NCBI RefSeq assembly: GCF_017526105.1 | Contig: NZ_CP071839.1 | Location: 1,364,001-1,428,000, forward strand | Origin: Streptomyces cyanogenus | Lineage (GTDB): Bacteria; Actinomycetota; Actinomycetes; Streptomycetales; Streptomycetaceae | Length of the DNA: 64,000 nt | Direction: 5' to 3' | Shown here: positions 18,428 through 26,498 of the stretch, piece by piece | How the letters are laid out: the number at the start of each line of letters is the position of its first letter | How positions within the stretch are numbered: the first letter of the stretch is position 1 | Notes under the pieces: generated by a model | Database searches by the model: none | The model's input: the letters and a program-made list of their open reading frames with translations, nothing else | Told to the model about the DNA's origin: nothing | Made by a program: the position numbers and the translations under genes

Positions 18428-19465
18428 TCAGCCGAAGACGACGCAGGAGGCCGCGGGGACCCGCAGGGAGCCGTCGTAGCGCGGGGTGCCGGTCGTCTCG
18501 TCCACGGCGAACCAGGTGACGTCGCCGGAGCGCTCGTTGGCCGCGTAGAGGAAGCCGTTGTGCCCGGCCAGGTCGCGCGGCCAGTGCCCGCCGCAGGGCA
18601 CGGTTCCGATCAGCCGGAGACCGCCCTCCTGGACGCTGAGCACCGACAGGACGTCCTCACCGCGGGTCGCGGTCCACACGAAGCGTCCGTCGGGCGAGAC
18701 CACGATGCCCGAGGGGTAGGCGTCGCCGGCGGGTGCGCCGGGCAGCACGGGGACCTCGGTGAGCGGCTTGAGCGAGCCGTCGGGGGCGTCCCAGCGGCAC
18801 ACGGTGACCGTGGGGGTCAGCTCGTTGACCACGTAGGCGTGCTCGCCGTCGGGGTGGAAGGCCAGGTGGCGCGGGCCGGAGCCGGGGCGCAGGGCGATCT
18901 CGCGGTGCACGGCGGGGGTGCCGTCCCTGAGGGTGCACACCCGCACCGAGTCCGTCCCCAGATCGACGCTGACCGCCCATCGGCCGCTGGGGTCGGGCTG
19001 CACCTGGTGGGCGTGCGGGCCGCGCTGGCGCCGGTCGTGCGGTCCGGAGCCGGTGTGCTGGAGCCGTCCGGAGGGGGCGCCGGCGAGGGCGCCGTCCGGG
19101 CGCAGCGGGACTGCGGTGACGCTGCCGCAGCCGTAGTTGGCGGTGAGCACGTGCCCGGCGTACAGGCCGAGGTGCGTGGGGCTGCTGCCGTCCACGGGCA
19201 CGGGTGCGCCGACGGGTTCCGGCTGGTCGCCGGTGACCCGGTAGGCGGCGACAGCGCCTTCCGCGGTCTCGCTGACCGCGTACAGCGTGCGTCCGTCCGG
19301 GGAGAGGGCCAGGTAGGAGGGGTCGGGCAGGTCCTGCACAGCGGAGACGAGGGTGAGGGCCCCGGTGTCCGGGGTGACCTCCGCGGTCACCAGTCCGGGG
19401 CCGCCCGCCGCCGTGAACGATCCGATGAACGCCCGGCGTCTGCCCGTCCTGCCGTCGTGTGCCAC
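18428..19465 (-). CDS. Lactonase-family seven-bladed beta-propeller protein
   Basis: Protein of 345 aa in the bacterial lactonase family (6-phosphogluconolactonase Pgl / YbhE-type and muconate lactonising-like propellers). Recurrent blades are visible: LALSPDGRTLYAVSET, HQVQPDPSGRWAVSVDLG, LAFHPDGEHAYVVNE, GIVVSPDGRFVWTATRG and NGFLYAANERSGDVTWF. GPHDRRQRGPHAHQ around residues 141-154 contains the His/Arg cluster that borders the family's active-site funnel. Starts at a GTG with GAGAGGGGA upstream. The substrate is not resolved; hydrolysis of a sugar lactone in the cytoplasm is the family expectation. It is upstream of, and transcribed away from, the 104-bp repeat array. Confidence 0.85.
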   Translation of the reverse strand: MAHDGRTGRRRAFIGSFTAAGGPGLVTAEVTPDTGALTLVSAVQDLPDPSYLALSPDGRTLYAVSETAEGAVAAYRVTGDQPEPVGAPVPVDGSSPTHLGLYAGHVLTANYGCGSVTAVPLRPDGALAGAPSGRLQHTGSGPHDRRQRGPHAHQVQPDPSGRWAVSVDLGTDSVRVCTLRDGTPAVHREIALRPGSGPRHLAFHPDGEHAYVVNELTPTVTVCRWDAPDGSLKPLTEVPVLPGAPAGDAYPSGIVVSPDGRFVWTATRGEDVLSVLSVQEGGLRLIGTVPCGGHWPRDLAGHNGFLYAANERSGDVTWFAVDETTGTPRYDGSLRVPAASCVVFG

Positions 19466-19546
19466 CGCTGTCCCCTCTCGGTCGAGCCGTCGAGCCGCTG
19501 CGGGGCCGACGGTAGCAGTCGATCAGTACCGGTCTAGACCAAAAGA

Positions 19547-19992
19547 GTGACGATCCGTGCGGAGCCTCCCACGCCACCGCGACCGACGAACCGGCAAGTG
19601 GGCGACGGCACCTTCGACAGGGCGGGGTCATACGCGGCCACACAGCCGTTCCCCGCGCACCCTCCCCCACCACCGGGACGATCAGGCGCCGACCCGACAG
19701 GCAGGCCGCCAACGCCTCCAGCAGGGCGGAGCGATACACGGCAACACAACCGTTCCCCACGCACCCTCCCCCACCACCGGGACGATCAGGCGCCGACCCG
19801 GCAGGCAGGCCGCCAACGCCTCCAGCAGGGCGGAGCGGTACACGGCAACACAACCGTTCCCCACGCACCCTCCCCACCACCGGGACGATCAGGCGCCGAC
19901 CCGGCAGGCAGGCCGACAACGCCTCCAGCAGGGCGGAGCGGTACACGGCGACACAACCGTTCCCCACGCACCCTCCCCCGCCGCCGCGACCG
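19547..19992. repeat. 104-bp tandem repeat array, about four copies
   Basis: The 528 bp between the lactonase start and the FUSC stop hold no convincing gene. Most is a tandem array with period 104, 104 and 103 bp, judged from CCGTTCCCC(A/G)CGCACC at 19646, 19750, 19854 and 19957. The middle units are almost identical and contain CGGGACGATCAGGCGCCGAC and CGCCTCCAGCAGGGCGGAGC. The first unit (19547-19650) is diverged over its left half. On the minus strand each unit reads like LLEALAACLPGRRLIVPVVG, but 104 is not a multiple of three, so the frame changes every copy. The array touches the FUSC gene end and shares its final CGGCGCCTGATCG. Confidence 0.85.
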
Positions 19993-19993
19993 A

Positions 19994-21484
19994 TCAGGCG
20001 CCGACCGGTCGGGAGCCGGTAGGGGTTCGCAGGGGCTCGGCGAGGTCGGCCAGGGCCCGCTCCAGGCCGTGCAGGTGGGCGAGGGCGCCTTCGGCGGGCG
20101 GTTCGGCGGGGTGGGGCAGGGCGTCGGCGCGGCCGGCGGTGAGGGCCTCGACGGCGGCTTCCACCCGCCAGCAGGCGGCGGCGAGGCGGGCGTCGTGGGA
20201 GGCCTCGGGGTCGGCGGCGACCGCGACCAGGCCCCGGATCTCGCGGGCACAGTCGTCGAGCAGCGCCAGGACCCGGCGGGCCCGCGCCTTGCGCGTCGGC
20301 ATCGGGTTCAGCGGGTGCACCAGCGGGGCCACCGACAGCCGGACCCGGCCGAGCAGCTGCTCCAGTTCGGCCACGCGCGGTGCGGGGTCGGCGGTGGCGG
20401 AACCGGCCAGGCGGGCGGCGGCCTCGGCCGTGCAGGCGTGCACGCAGCGCAGGGCCCGCTGGATCCAGGCGTCGGTGGTGGCGTGCGTCGTGACCGGCAG
20501 CACGAACAGGACGGCGAGGGCGGCGCCGAGCGCACCGACACCGGTCTCGGCGAGGCGCAGTGCCAGCAGCCCGGGGCCGAGGACGCCGAGAAGGCCGTAG
20601 AGCAGCTCGGCGAGCAGGGTGACGCAGAGCATCATCCAGGTGTAGGAGACGGCTGCCGTGTAGAAGATGCCGAAGACGGCGGCCGCGACGAGGACGGCCG
20701 TCGGGACGGGCGCGCCGTGCACGGGGACGGCGACGAGGAAGCCCAGGCCGATGCCGATCACCGTGCCCAGGACCCGGCGGAAGCCGCGGACCAGCGTCTC
20801 GCCGCGCGAGGTGGTGTTGACGAAGATCCACCAGGTGGCGCCGACGGCCCAGTACCAGCGCTGCCCCGACACCAGCTGCCCGACGACGAGCGCGAAACCG
20901 GCGCCCGCGGTCGCCTGGACGGCCTGCCGGGTGGTCACCCGGGCCAGCCCGGTCCCGGCGGGCGGGGCGGGTACGGCGGCCGGGGGCAGCCGGCGCTCGT
21001 AGCACCACACGCCGAACCGCACGACGGCCGCGGTGAGCACGGAGAGCAGCACGGCGGCGTACAGCTCGGGCAACTGCCCCGGCGTGGCGTGCAGGAACTG
21101 GGCCACGAAGAAGGTCATGAAGGCGAACACGCCGAGGCTGTGCCCGCGCGGACCCCACCGGCGGGCATAGACGCCGGCGCCGACGACGGCCAGGAAGGTC
21201 AGGTCGCGGGCCACGGGCGTGTCGTGCAGCTCGGCCGCGGCGGCCAGCACCGGCAGGCCCACGACGGGCAGCAGGGCGGTGGTGACCGCCTGCCCGCGCA
21301 CGGTCGGGTCGGCGACGGTGAACAGGGCGAGCAGCGCGGCGAGGCCGCCGGTGACCGCACCGGCCAGGGAGTGTCCGGCGAGTCCGCAGACCACGACCGC
21401 GAGGCCGATGCCGAGGACGGCCCGCGTGGCGAAACGCAACCGCGCCCGCCCCGGGTCCGGAGCCACGAACACCCTCTTCAGCAC
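19994..21484 (-). CDS. FUSC-family inner-membrane exporter
   Basis: Fusaric-acid-resistance-type (FUSC/AaeB-like) membrane protein of 496 aa, a family implicated in efflux of aromatic acids. Two hydrophobic bundles are visible: LGIGLAVVVCGLAGHSLAGA to VFAFMTFFVAQFL, then the FUSC_2-like YWAVGATWWIFVNTTSRGET with GTVIGIGLGFLVAVPV. A cytoplasmic C-terminal helical domain follows, ending GSRPVGA. The GTG at 21484 (VLKRVFVAPDPGR) is used because CAGGGGAGGG lies upstream; the reading frame is open to 21601 but that part lies in the promoter. It is divergent from an Lrp/AsnC regulator which probably controls it. Confidence 0.85.
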   Translation of the reverse strand: MLKRVFVAPDPGRARLRFATRAVLGIGLAVVVCGLAGHSLAGAVTGGLAALLALFTVADPTVRGQAVTTALLPVVGLPVLAAAAELHDTPVARDLTFLAVVGAGVYARRWGPRGHSLGVFAFMTFFVAQFLHATPGQLPELYAAVLLSVLTAAVVRFGVWCYERRLPPAAVPAPPAGTGLARVTTRQAVQATAGAGFALVVGQLVSGQRWYWAVGATWWIFVNTTSRGETLVRGFRRVLGTVIGIGLGFLVAVPVHGAPVPTAVLVAAAVFGIFYTAAVSYTWMMLCVTLLAELLYGLLGVLGPGLLALRLAETGVGALGAALAVLFVLPVTTHATTDAWIQRALRCVHACTAEAAARLAGSATADPAPRVAELEQLLGRVRLSVAPLVHPLNPMPTRKARARRVLALLDDCAREIRGLVAVAADPEASHDARLAAACWRVEAAVEALTAGRADALPHPAEPPAEGALAHLHGLERALADLAEPLRTPTGSRPVGA

Positions 21485-21600
21485 TACTGCCCTCCCCTGG
21501 GAAACGCCGGCACAGAAAAGGCGCCGCGGGAATCCGCAGCGCCATCGACACCCCCATGAGAGCATCACCGAGGTCACTGGCTCAAGTGGGCCCCGGATCA

Positions 21601-21709
21601 CTGATCCATTGGCACAGCCCGCGTCGGGCCGTCACACCCGTCGGAATGCCAACGGACCAGGTCGGGCGGCACAGGTCGGTCCAGGGACGCTGAGCCATTG
21701 GTACAGTCG
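21601..21709. promoter_or_regulatory. Paired direct repeats in the FUSC/AsnC divergent promoter
   Basis: CTGATCCATTGGCACAGCC (21601) and CTGAGCCATTGGTACAGTC (21690) match at 16 of 19 positions and sit 89 bp apart. The second covers a TACAGT that would place transcription start at or near the AsnC ATG. They are good candidates for regulator binding sites or duplicated promoters. Confidence 0.5.
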
Positions 21710-21715
21710 TCCATC

Positions 21716-22192
21716 ATGGCCGTGGACGCACTGGACACCCGCATCCTGCGGCTGCTCCTGGAGCAGCCGCGCACCAGCGTGCGCGAGTACGCCCGCATCC
21801 TCGGCGTCGCGCGCGGCACGCTCCAGGCCCGGCTGGACCGGATGGAACGGGACGGCGTGATCACCGGCACGGGCCCCTCCCTCTCCCCCGCCGCGCTGGG
21901 CCATCCGGTGCTGGCGTTCGTGCACATCGAGGTGACCCAGGGCCATCTGGACGACGTGGGGGACGCGCTCGCCGCCGTACCGGAGATCGTGGAGGCCTTC
22001 TCGATCACCGGGGGCGGGGATCTGCTCGCGCGGGTGGTGGGCCGGGACAACGCGCACCTGGAGGACGTGATCCAGAAGCTGATCAGCCTGCCGGGCGTGG
22101 TGCGCACCCGCACCGAGGTGGCGCTGCGCGAGCGCGTCCCGTACCGGCTGCTGCCCCTGGTGGAGTCGGTCGGCCGGGCGGCCGGCGCCTGA
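21716..22192 (+). CDS. Lrp/AsnC-family transcriptional regulator
   Basis: Small ligand-responsive regulator of 158 aa. The N-terminal helix-turn-helix spans about residues 4-50 (LDTRILRLLLEQPRTSVREY, LGVARGTLQARLDRMERDGVI). A RAM/AsnC effector domain follows (VLAFVHIEVTQGHLDDV, EAFSITGGGDLLARVVGRD). I start at ATG 21716; a GTG six codons upstream is possible. No Shine-Dalgarno site precedes the ATG and a TACAGT lies 8 nt upstream, so the mRNA may be leaderless. It is divergent from the FUSC exporter and likely its regulator as well as its own. Confidence 0.87.
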   Translation: MAVDALDTRILRLLLEQPRTSVREYARILGVARGTLQARLDRMERDGVITGTGPSLSPAALGHPVLAFVHIEVTQGHLDDVGDALAAVPEIVEAFSITGGGDLLARVVGRDNAHLEDVIQKLISLPGVVRTRTEVALRERVPYRLLPLVESVGRAAGA

Positions 22193-22212
22193 CGCTTGGC
22201 ATCCTGGACGCC

Positions 22213-22902
22213 ATGAGCGATCTTGGCGTCCTCTCGGTCATCTTCGATCTCGACGGCACGTTGGTGGACAGCGAGCCGAACTACTACGAGGCGAGCCAGC
22301 AGACCCTGGCCGAGCACGGCGTCCCCGGCTTCAGCTGGGCGGACCACGAGAGCTACGTCGGCATCAGCACCCGGGAGACGGTGGCGCTCTGGCGGGAGCG
22401 ATACGGCCTGCGCGCCCCGGCGGCGGAGCTGCTGGCCGCGACGAACCGCCGCTATCTGGACCTGGCCCGCAGACACACGCCCGCGTACCCACAGATGCGG
22501 GCGTTCGTGGAGCTGCTGGCGGCCGCGGACGTGCCGATGGCGGTGGCCTCGGGCTCCTCCCCCGAGGCCATCGAGGCGATCCTGGCGGGCACCGGTCTGG
22601 CCGGCCACCTGCGCACGGTGGTCTCGACCGACGAGGTGCCGCACGGCAAGCCCGCCCCCGACGTCTTCCTTGAGGCAGCCCGCCGGCTCGGCGCCGACCC
22701 GGCCGACTGCGTGGTGGTGGAGGACGCGGCCCCCGGCGCGGCCGCCGCCCACGCGGCCGGCATGCGCTGCATCGCGGTCCCCTACGTCGCCGCCCAGGCG
22801 GACGCCCCCGACTTCGCCACCGCGTCCCTGCTGCTGCGGGGCGGTCAGGCCGAGTTCACGGCGGAGTCGGCGTATGCCTGGCTGCGGGACACGGCCCGCT
22901 GA
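22213..22902 (+). CDS. HAD-superfamily hydrolase, beta-phosphoglucomutase-like
   Basis: Cytoplasmic phosphatase or phosphomutase of 229 aa, subfamily I with a helical cap. Motif I is VIFDLDGTLVDSE at residues 9-21 with nucleophile D12 and acid D14. Motif II is VASGSS around 114-119, motif III lysine is in HGKPAPDVF, and motif IV is VVVEDAAPGAAAAHAAG. The cap contains GISTRETVALWRERYG. Substrate is unknown; relatives act on sugar phosphates. It begins 20 bp after the AsnC gene on the same strand, so the two may be co-transcribed. The ribosome site is weak. Confidence 0.88.
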   Translation: MSDLGVLSVIFDLDGTLVDSEPNYYEASQQTLAEHGVPGFSWADHESYVGISTRETVALWRERYGLRAPAAELLAATNRRYLDLARRHTPAYPQMRAFVELLAAADVPMAVASGSSPEAIEAILAGTGLAGHLRTVVSTDEVPHGKPAPDVFLEAARRLGADPADCVVVEDAAPGAAAAHAAGMRCIAVPYVAAQADAPDFATASLLLRGGQAEFTAESAYAWLRDTAR

Positions 22903-22930
22903 ACAACTCCCTGACCCGCCGGTACCGTTG

Positions 22931-23280
22931 ATGCTGCCGTCTCTGACCCCGGTCCCCGGCTCCTCGCTGCACTACACCGTGAACGGCACGGAGTCCGCCC
23001 CTTCCTGGGAGGCACCGAGGACCCGACCCACGCGTACGTCCGCCGGAGCGGACCCCGGGTGGTGTTCGGCGGTCTCGACTCCGGGGTCGCCAACCCCGTC
23101 CGCCCCGACGGGACCACGCTGCTCGACGCGGTGTGGGCGGGGGCACCCTTCCGGAGCAAGGGGGCGCTGGTGATCCACGTGGCGAAGGTCGCCGACACCT
23201 GGGTGGCCGAAGGGCGGCTGCCACGTGCGGACGGCGACGCCGTGGCGCGCACGGCCCGGACGGCGTCCTACGTGGCGTGA
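22931..23280 (+). pseudogene. Conserved hypothetical ORF with a frameshift
   Basis: A protein-like reading begins at ATG 22931 (MLPSLTPVPGSSLHYTVNGT) and then loses sense. In another frame PFLGGTEDPTHAYVRRSG continues from about 23000, through VVFGGLDSGVANPVRPDG, WAGAPFRSKGALVIHVAKVA and EGRLPRADGDAVARTARTAS to a TGA at 23280. The two halves would join with a single-base indel near 22995-23003. I infer a broken gene or a sequencing error. I do not recognise the family. Nothing suggests programmed frameshifting: no slippery run is evident there. Confidence 0.6.
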
Positions 23281-23358
23281 GGGCGGGCGGCACCGAACCG
23301 GAGGTCCGGCGCGGTGCTTCACCGTGCGCTGCGGGCCGTGACTGCATAGCGTGACCCC

Positions 23359-24891
23359 ATGACTACAGTCCCGGCACGTCCCGCACCCGACGAGCGGCGG
23401 TGGAAGGCGCTCGGGGTCTGTCTGGCAGCGGGCTTCATCTCGCTTCTCGACACCTCGATCGTGAACGTGGCACTGCCCTCGCTGGAGCGCGGACTGGGCG
23501 CCTCGGAGGCGACCCAGTCCTGGGTGGTCTCCGGGTACGCCCTCACGTTCGGACTCGCGCTGGTCCCGGCGGGCCGGCTGGGCGACATGCGCGGCCGGCG
23601 CCAGGCCTTCCTGATCGGGCTCGCCCTGTTCACGGTGGCCTCGCTGGCGTGCGGGCTCGCGGCCAGCCCCTCCTGGCTGGTGGTGTTCCGGCTGATCCAG
23701 GGAACGGCGGCGGGCATGGTCGCGCCCCAGACCTCCGGGCTGATCCAGCAGATGTTCCAGGGCTCCGAGCGGGCCAAGGCGTTCGGCGTGCTCGGCACGG
23801 TCATCGGGGTGTCGACGGCGGCGGGCCCGCTCGCGGGCGGCCTGCTGATCGACGCCGTCGGCACCGACGACGGCTGGCGCTGGGTGTTCTTCGTCAATCT
23901 GCCGATCGGGGTGGCCGCCTTCGCCGCGGGGCTCCGGCTGCTGCCCCGCTACCCGGCGACCGGGAAGCACGAGGAGTTCGACCTGTTCGGGGTGCTGCTC
24001 CTCGGCTCGGGCGTGCTCGCGCTCATGCTGCCCCTGGTGCAGGAGCAGCAGTGGACCGGCCGGGAGAAGTGGGCGCTGCTGCCGGTGGCCCTGGTGCTGC
24101 TGGGCGGGTTCTGGGCGTGGGAGAAACGGCAGGGGCTGCGCGGGCGCGCTCCGCTGGTGGACCTGGGGTTGTTCTCCCTGCGCTCCTTCACGCTCGGCGC
24201 CCTGATCAGCCTCACCTACTTCGCGGGCTTCACCACCGTCTTCTTCCTGTACGCCCTGTATCTGCAGAACGGTGTCGGGTACAGCGCGCTGGCCTCGGGT
24301 CTCACCGTCCTGCCCTTCGCGGCGGCCTCGGCGGTCGGCGCCGCCGCCGGGGGCCGGCTGGTGGTGCGGTTCGGCCGCAAGCTGGTCGTCCTCGGGCTGG
24401 GCGGGGTGGCCCTGGGGCTGCTCGGGGTGATGGTGGCGGTGGAGCTGGTGCCCGGGCGGAACCTGGGCTGGGCGTCGGCGCTGCCACTGCTCGTGGGAGG
24501 CATCGGCTCCGGTCTGACGGTGTCCCCGAACACCACCCTCACCCTGACCCGGGTCCCCGTGCACCGTGCGGGCGCGGCCGGGGGCGTGCTCCAGACGGGC
24601 CAGCGGGTGGGCTCGGCGGCCGGGATCGCGGTGGTGGGCTCGGTGTACTTCGCGCACCTCGCCAATCACGGCCGCACCGACACGGCGATGCAGCTCGGGC
24701 TGCTCTCCGCCGTGGGCATCATCGTGCTCGCCCTCGTGCTGGCGGTCGCCGACCTGCGGGAACGGCAGGTGCGGCCCGAACCGGCCGCGGAGACGGTCGG
24801 GCGGGGTCCAGGACAGAGCGGCGCCGGGGAGACGGTCGGGCGCGGTCCGGCAGAGGGCGGCGCGGGGGAGGCGGTGCAGCCCGGCACCTGA
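23359..24891 (+). CDS. DHA2-family MFS drug exporter with repeated tail
   Basis: Proton-driven multidrug exporter of the EmrB/QacA (14-helix) class, 510 aa. Motif D1-like LDTSIVNVALPSLE at residues 30-43, motif A GRLGDMRGRRQ at 72-82, motif C-like GVLGTVIGVSTAAGPLAGGL, and FFVNLPIGVAAF are all present. The C-terminal tail after the last helix (VLALVLAVADLRERQ) consists of two 13-residue repeats, ETVGRGPGQSGAG and ETVGRGPAEGGAG, then EAVQPGT. That tail looks like recent repeat expansion and is unlikely to matter for transport. No regulator is adjacent; substrate unknown. Confidence 0.9.
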   Translation: MTTVPARPAPDERRWKALGVCLAAGFISLLDTSIVNVALPSLERGLGASEATQSWVVSGYALTFGLALVPAGRLGDMRGRRQAFLIGLALFTVASLACGLAASPSWLVVFRLIQGTAAGMVAPQTSGLIQQMFQGSERAKAFGVLGTVIGVSTAAGPLAGGLLIDAVGTDDGWRWVFFVNLPIGVAAFAAGLRLLPRYPATGKHEEFDLFGVLLLGSGVLALMLPLVQEQQWTGREKWALLPVALVLLGGFWAWEKRQGLRGRAPLVDLGLFSLRSFTLGALISLTYFAGFTTVFFLYALYLQNGVGYSALASGLTVLPFAAASAVGAAAGGRLVVRFGRKLVVLGLGGVALGLLGVMVAVELVPGRNLGWASALPLLVGGIGSGLTVSPNTTLTLTRVPVHRAGAAGGVLQTGQRVGSAAGIAVVGSVYFAHLANHGRTDTAMQLGLLSAVGIIVLALVLAVADLRERQVRPEPAAETVGRGPGQSGAGETVGRGPAEGGAGEAVQPGT

Positions 24892-25010
24892 GAGACCAGC
24901 GGCACCAGCGAGGGGGTGCCTCACCGCGTCTGAGAGGCCGGCACCAGGGAGGGGGTGCAGCACCGAACCCAAGAGGCCAGGGGGGCGATGCAGCCCCGCA
25001 TGCGAGAGGC
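24790..25010 (+). repeat. Short tandem repeats spanning the MFS gene end
   Basis: Two 39-bp in-frame units starting GAGACGGTCGGGCG at 24790 and 24829 encode the transporter's 13-residue tail repeat. Past the stop, a different, roughly 40-bp decaying unit recurs: GAGACCAGCGGCACCAGCGA at 24892, GAGAGGCCGGCACCAGGGAG at 24932, AGAGGCCAGG at 24972 and GAGAGGCCGGG at 25004. The 124-bp intergenic stretch holds nothing else. Confidence 0.6.
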
Positions 25011-25015
25011 CGGGC

Positions 25016-25801
25016 TCACGACCTCCGGCGCGGCTTGCCCCGCTTGGCCGGCTTGCCGCCGCCGGTGCGGGCGCGTGCCGTGCGGCCCGCCGGCTTCCCG
25101 GACGACCTGCCCGGCGCCTTCGCTCCAGCCGTCTGCCGGCTGCCGCCCTGGTCGGAGCGCTTGCGCTCGGCGTCGGCCGGTTTCGCCGCCGTACGGCCCC
25201 TGGTGCTGTTGACCGTGCGGCCGCGGACGATGCCGATGAAGTCCTCCACCAGGTCGGTGGTGGCCTCCTCCGGCCAGGACAGGGCGACGCTCGATTGGGG
25301 CGCGTCGACGACCGGACGGTAGGTGAGGTCCCGGCGGTGGTGGAGGCGGGCCAGGGACTGCGGGACGATCAGCAGGCCGACGTTCGCCGCCACCAGTTCG
25401 ACGGCGTCCGCGGTGGTGGCGGGCCGCTCGAAGGCCGGTTCGCCCGGCGGGGCGTCCCAGTCGAAGACGTCGTCCAGGGGGTGGAAGAGCACGTCGTCGG
25501 CGAGATCGGCCAGGGACACCTCGTCCGCGGCCGTGATCAGGTGGTCCTTCGGGACGACGACCACCGAGGTCTCGGTGTACAGCGGGATCGCGCTGAGGAA
25601 CGTGCGGTCGACCGGCAGCCGGACGAGACCCGCGTCCGCCTCGCCCGCGCGCAGCACCTCGGACGCCTGGGCGGCCGGGACCTGGACGAGGGTGAGCGGG
25701 ATGTCGGGCAGGCGCTCGTTCCAGGTCTTCACCCACTTGGCGGGCGTCACCCCGGGAACGTACGCGAGCCGGAACGAGGGTGCATCCTCCGAGCCTGTCA
25801 T
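25016..25801 (-). CDS. LysR-type substrate-binding-domain protein lacking the HTH
   Basis: Protein of 261 aa that begins directly in the effector-binding domain of LysR-type regulators (FRLAYVPGVTPAKWVKTWNE, VLRAGEADAGLVRLPVD, IPLYTETSVVVVPKDHLI, VELVAANVGLLIVPQSLARL). There is no N-terminal winged helix: the reading starts at MTGSEDAPS and upstream is promoter. The last 60 residues are a Lys/Arg/Gly-rich tail (GRTAAKPADAERKRSDQ ... KPAKRGKPRRRS) which could bind nucleic acid non-specifically. No Shine-Dalgarno site precedes the ATG, and TAATCT lies 6 nt before it, so the message may be leaderless. It is divergent from the DUF5997 gene, 84 bp apart. How it acts is unknown; partnering with the neighbour is an inference. 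Confidence 0.8.
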   Translation of the reverse strand: MTGSEDAPSFRLAYVPGVTPAKWVKTWNERLPDIPLTLVQVPAAQASEVLRAGEADAGLVRLPVDRTFLSAIPLYTETSVVVVPKDHLITAADEVSLADLADDVLFHPLDDVFDWDAPPGEPAFERPATTADAVELVAANVGLLIVPQSLARLHHRRDLTYRPVVDAPQSSVALSWPEEATTDLVEDFIGIVRGRTVNSTRGRTAAKPADAERKRSDQGGSRQTAGAKAPGRSSGKPAGRTARARTGGGKPAKRGKPRRRS

Positions 25802-25821
25802 CAGGCCAGATTACCGGCCTG
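25802..25821. promoter_or_regulatory. Inverted repeat at the LysR-like gene start
   Basis: CAGGCC and GGCCTG flank AGATTACC immediately upstream of the LysR-like start codon, overlapping its putative TAATCT -10. It would be a natural autoregulatory operator; the 6-bp arms leave room for chance. Confidence 0.4.
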
Positions 25822-25885
25822 CGGGGGCGGCCCCGGCCACCGGCCGTGGTCGGTCCTCCCGTCCACGGCCGATACCCTTGACGTC

Positions 25886-26287
25886 ATGAAGTCGCAGCAG
25901 AGCACCCAGACGATGAAGCCCGCGACCGCGGCGAAGAAGCTGGGTGTGTACCTCCCCGCCACCCCCGCCTCCTTCCAGGAGGGCGTGGTCTCGCGCGCCG
26001 AGCTGAACGAGCTGCAGGCCAACCCGCCGGAGTGGCTGCGCGAGCTGCGGCGCAACGGCCCTCATCCGCGTCCGGTGGTGGCCGCCAAGCTGGGCGTCTC
26101 CATCGCGGGCCTGGCCCGGGGCGGGGTCACCGAGGCGCTGACCACCGAGCAGATCGAGGCGCTCAAGCAGGAGCAGCCCGAGTGGCTGGAGAAGGAGCGC
26201 GCCACCCAGGCCGAGGTCCGCAAGGAGGCCGCGCGCCTGAAGAACCTGAAGCGGGAGCCGAAGGAGAGCGACGCCGAGCGCCGCTGA
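25886..26287 (+). CDS. DUF5997-family protein with HTH-like segment
   Basis: Protein of 133 aa matching the actinobacterial DUF5997 family. The N-terminal half is TMKPATAAKKLGVYLPATPA then FQEGVVSRAELNELQANPPE. The middle part, RPVVAAKLGVSIAGLARGGV, has the spacing of a helix-turn-helix and aligns internally with the first AAKKLGVYL, suggesting two related helical modules. It ends in a charged coiled-coil-like tail (EKERATQAEVRKEAARLKN). A TACCCT 8 nt before the ATG and the lack of a ribosome site suggest a leaderless transcript. It is divergent from the LysR-domain protein that lacks an HTH. Function undetermined. Confidence 0.8.
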   Translation: MKSQQSTQTMKPATAAKKLGVYLPATPASFQEGVVSRAELNELQANPPEWLRELRRNGPHPRPVVAAKLGVSIAGLARGGVTEALTTEQIEALKQEQPEWLEKERATQAEVRKEAARLKNLKREPKESDAERR

Positions 26288-26303
26288 CCCTTCCCGCTCA
26301 CCC

Positions 26304-26335
26304 CGACGCCCTCCGGCTCCGCCCGGGGGGCGTCG
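26304..26335 (+). terminator. Terminator after DUF5997 gene
   Basis: Thirteen-bp stem (CGACGCCCTCCGG / CCGGGGGGCGTCG, one T-G wobble) with a 6-nt loop, 16 bp past the stop and followed by TCCGTTG. Confidence 0.8.
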
Positions 26336-26498
26336 TCCGTTGTGGGGCGCACCTGCCGGGTCGGGAGGCGGGCATGCGGAAGGGCGACACCGGACGGGCC
26401 GCCGTTCCCCCGTGCCGGCGGCCCGTCGGACGCGATGCGTCCGCGCAGGCCGGTGTCGCCGGGTTGAAGTGTGCGCCGGACGGGGACCGCGAGGGTAT

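Noticed and set aside
19547..19992. CRISPR array resemblance
   Set aside because: Whole 104-bp units are nearly identical with no unique spacers, and no cas genes lie nearby.
19534..20250. Minus-strand reading frames with repeated LLEALAACLPGRRLIVPVVG-like peptides through the 104-bp array
   Set aside because: The repeat period is not a multiple of three, so each copy falls in a different frame; a repeated protein cannot be encoded.
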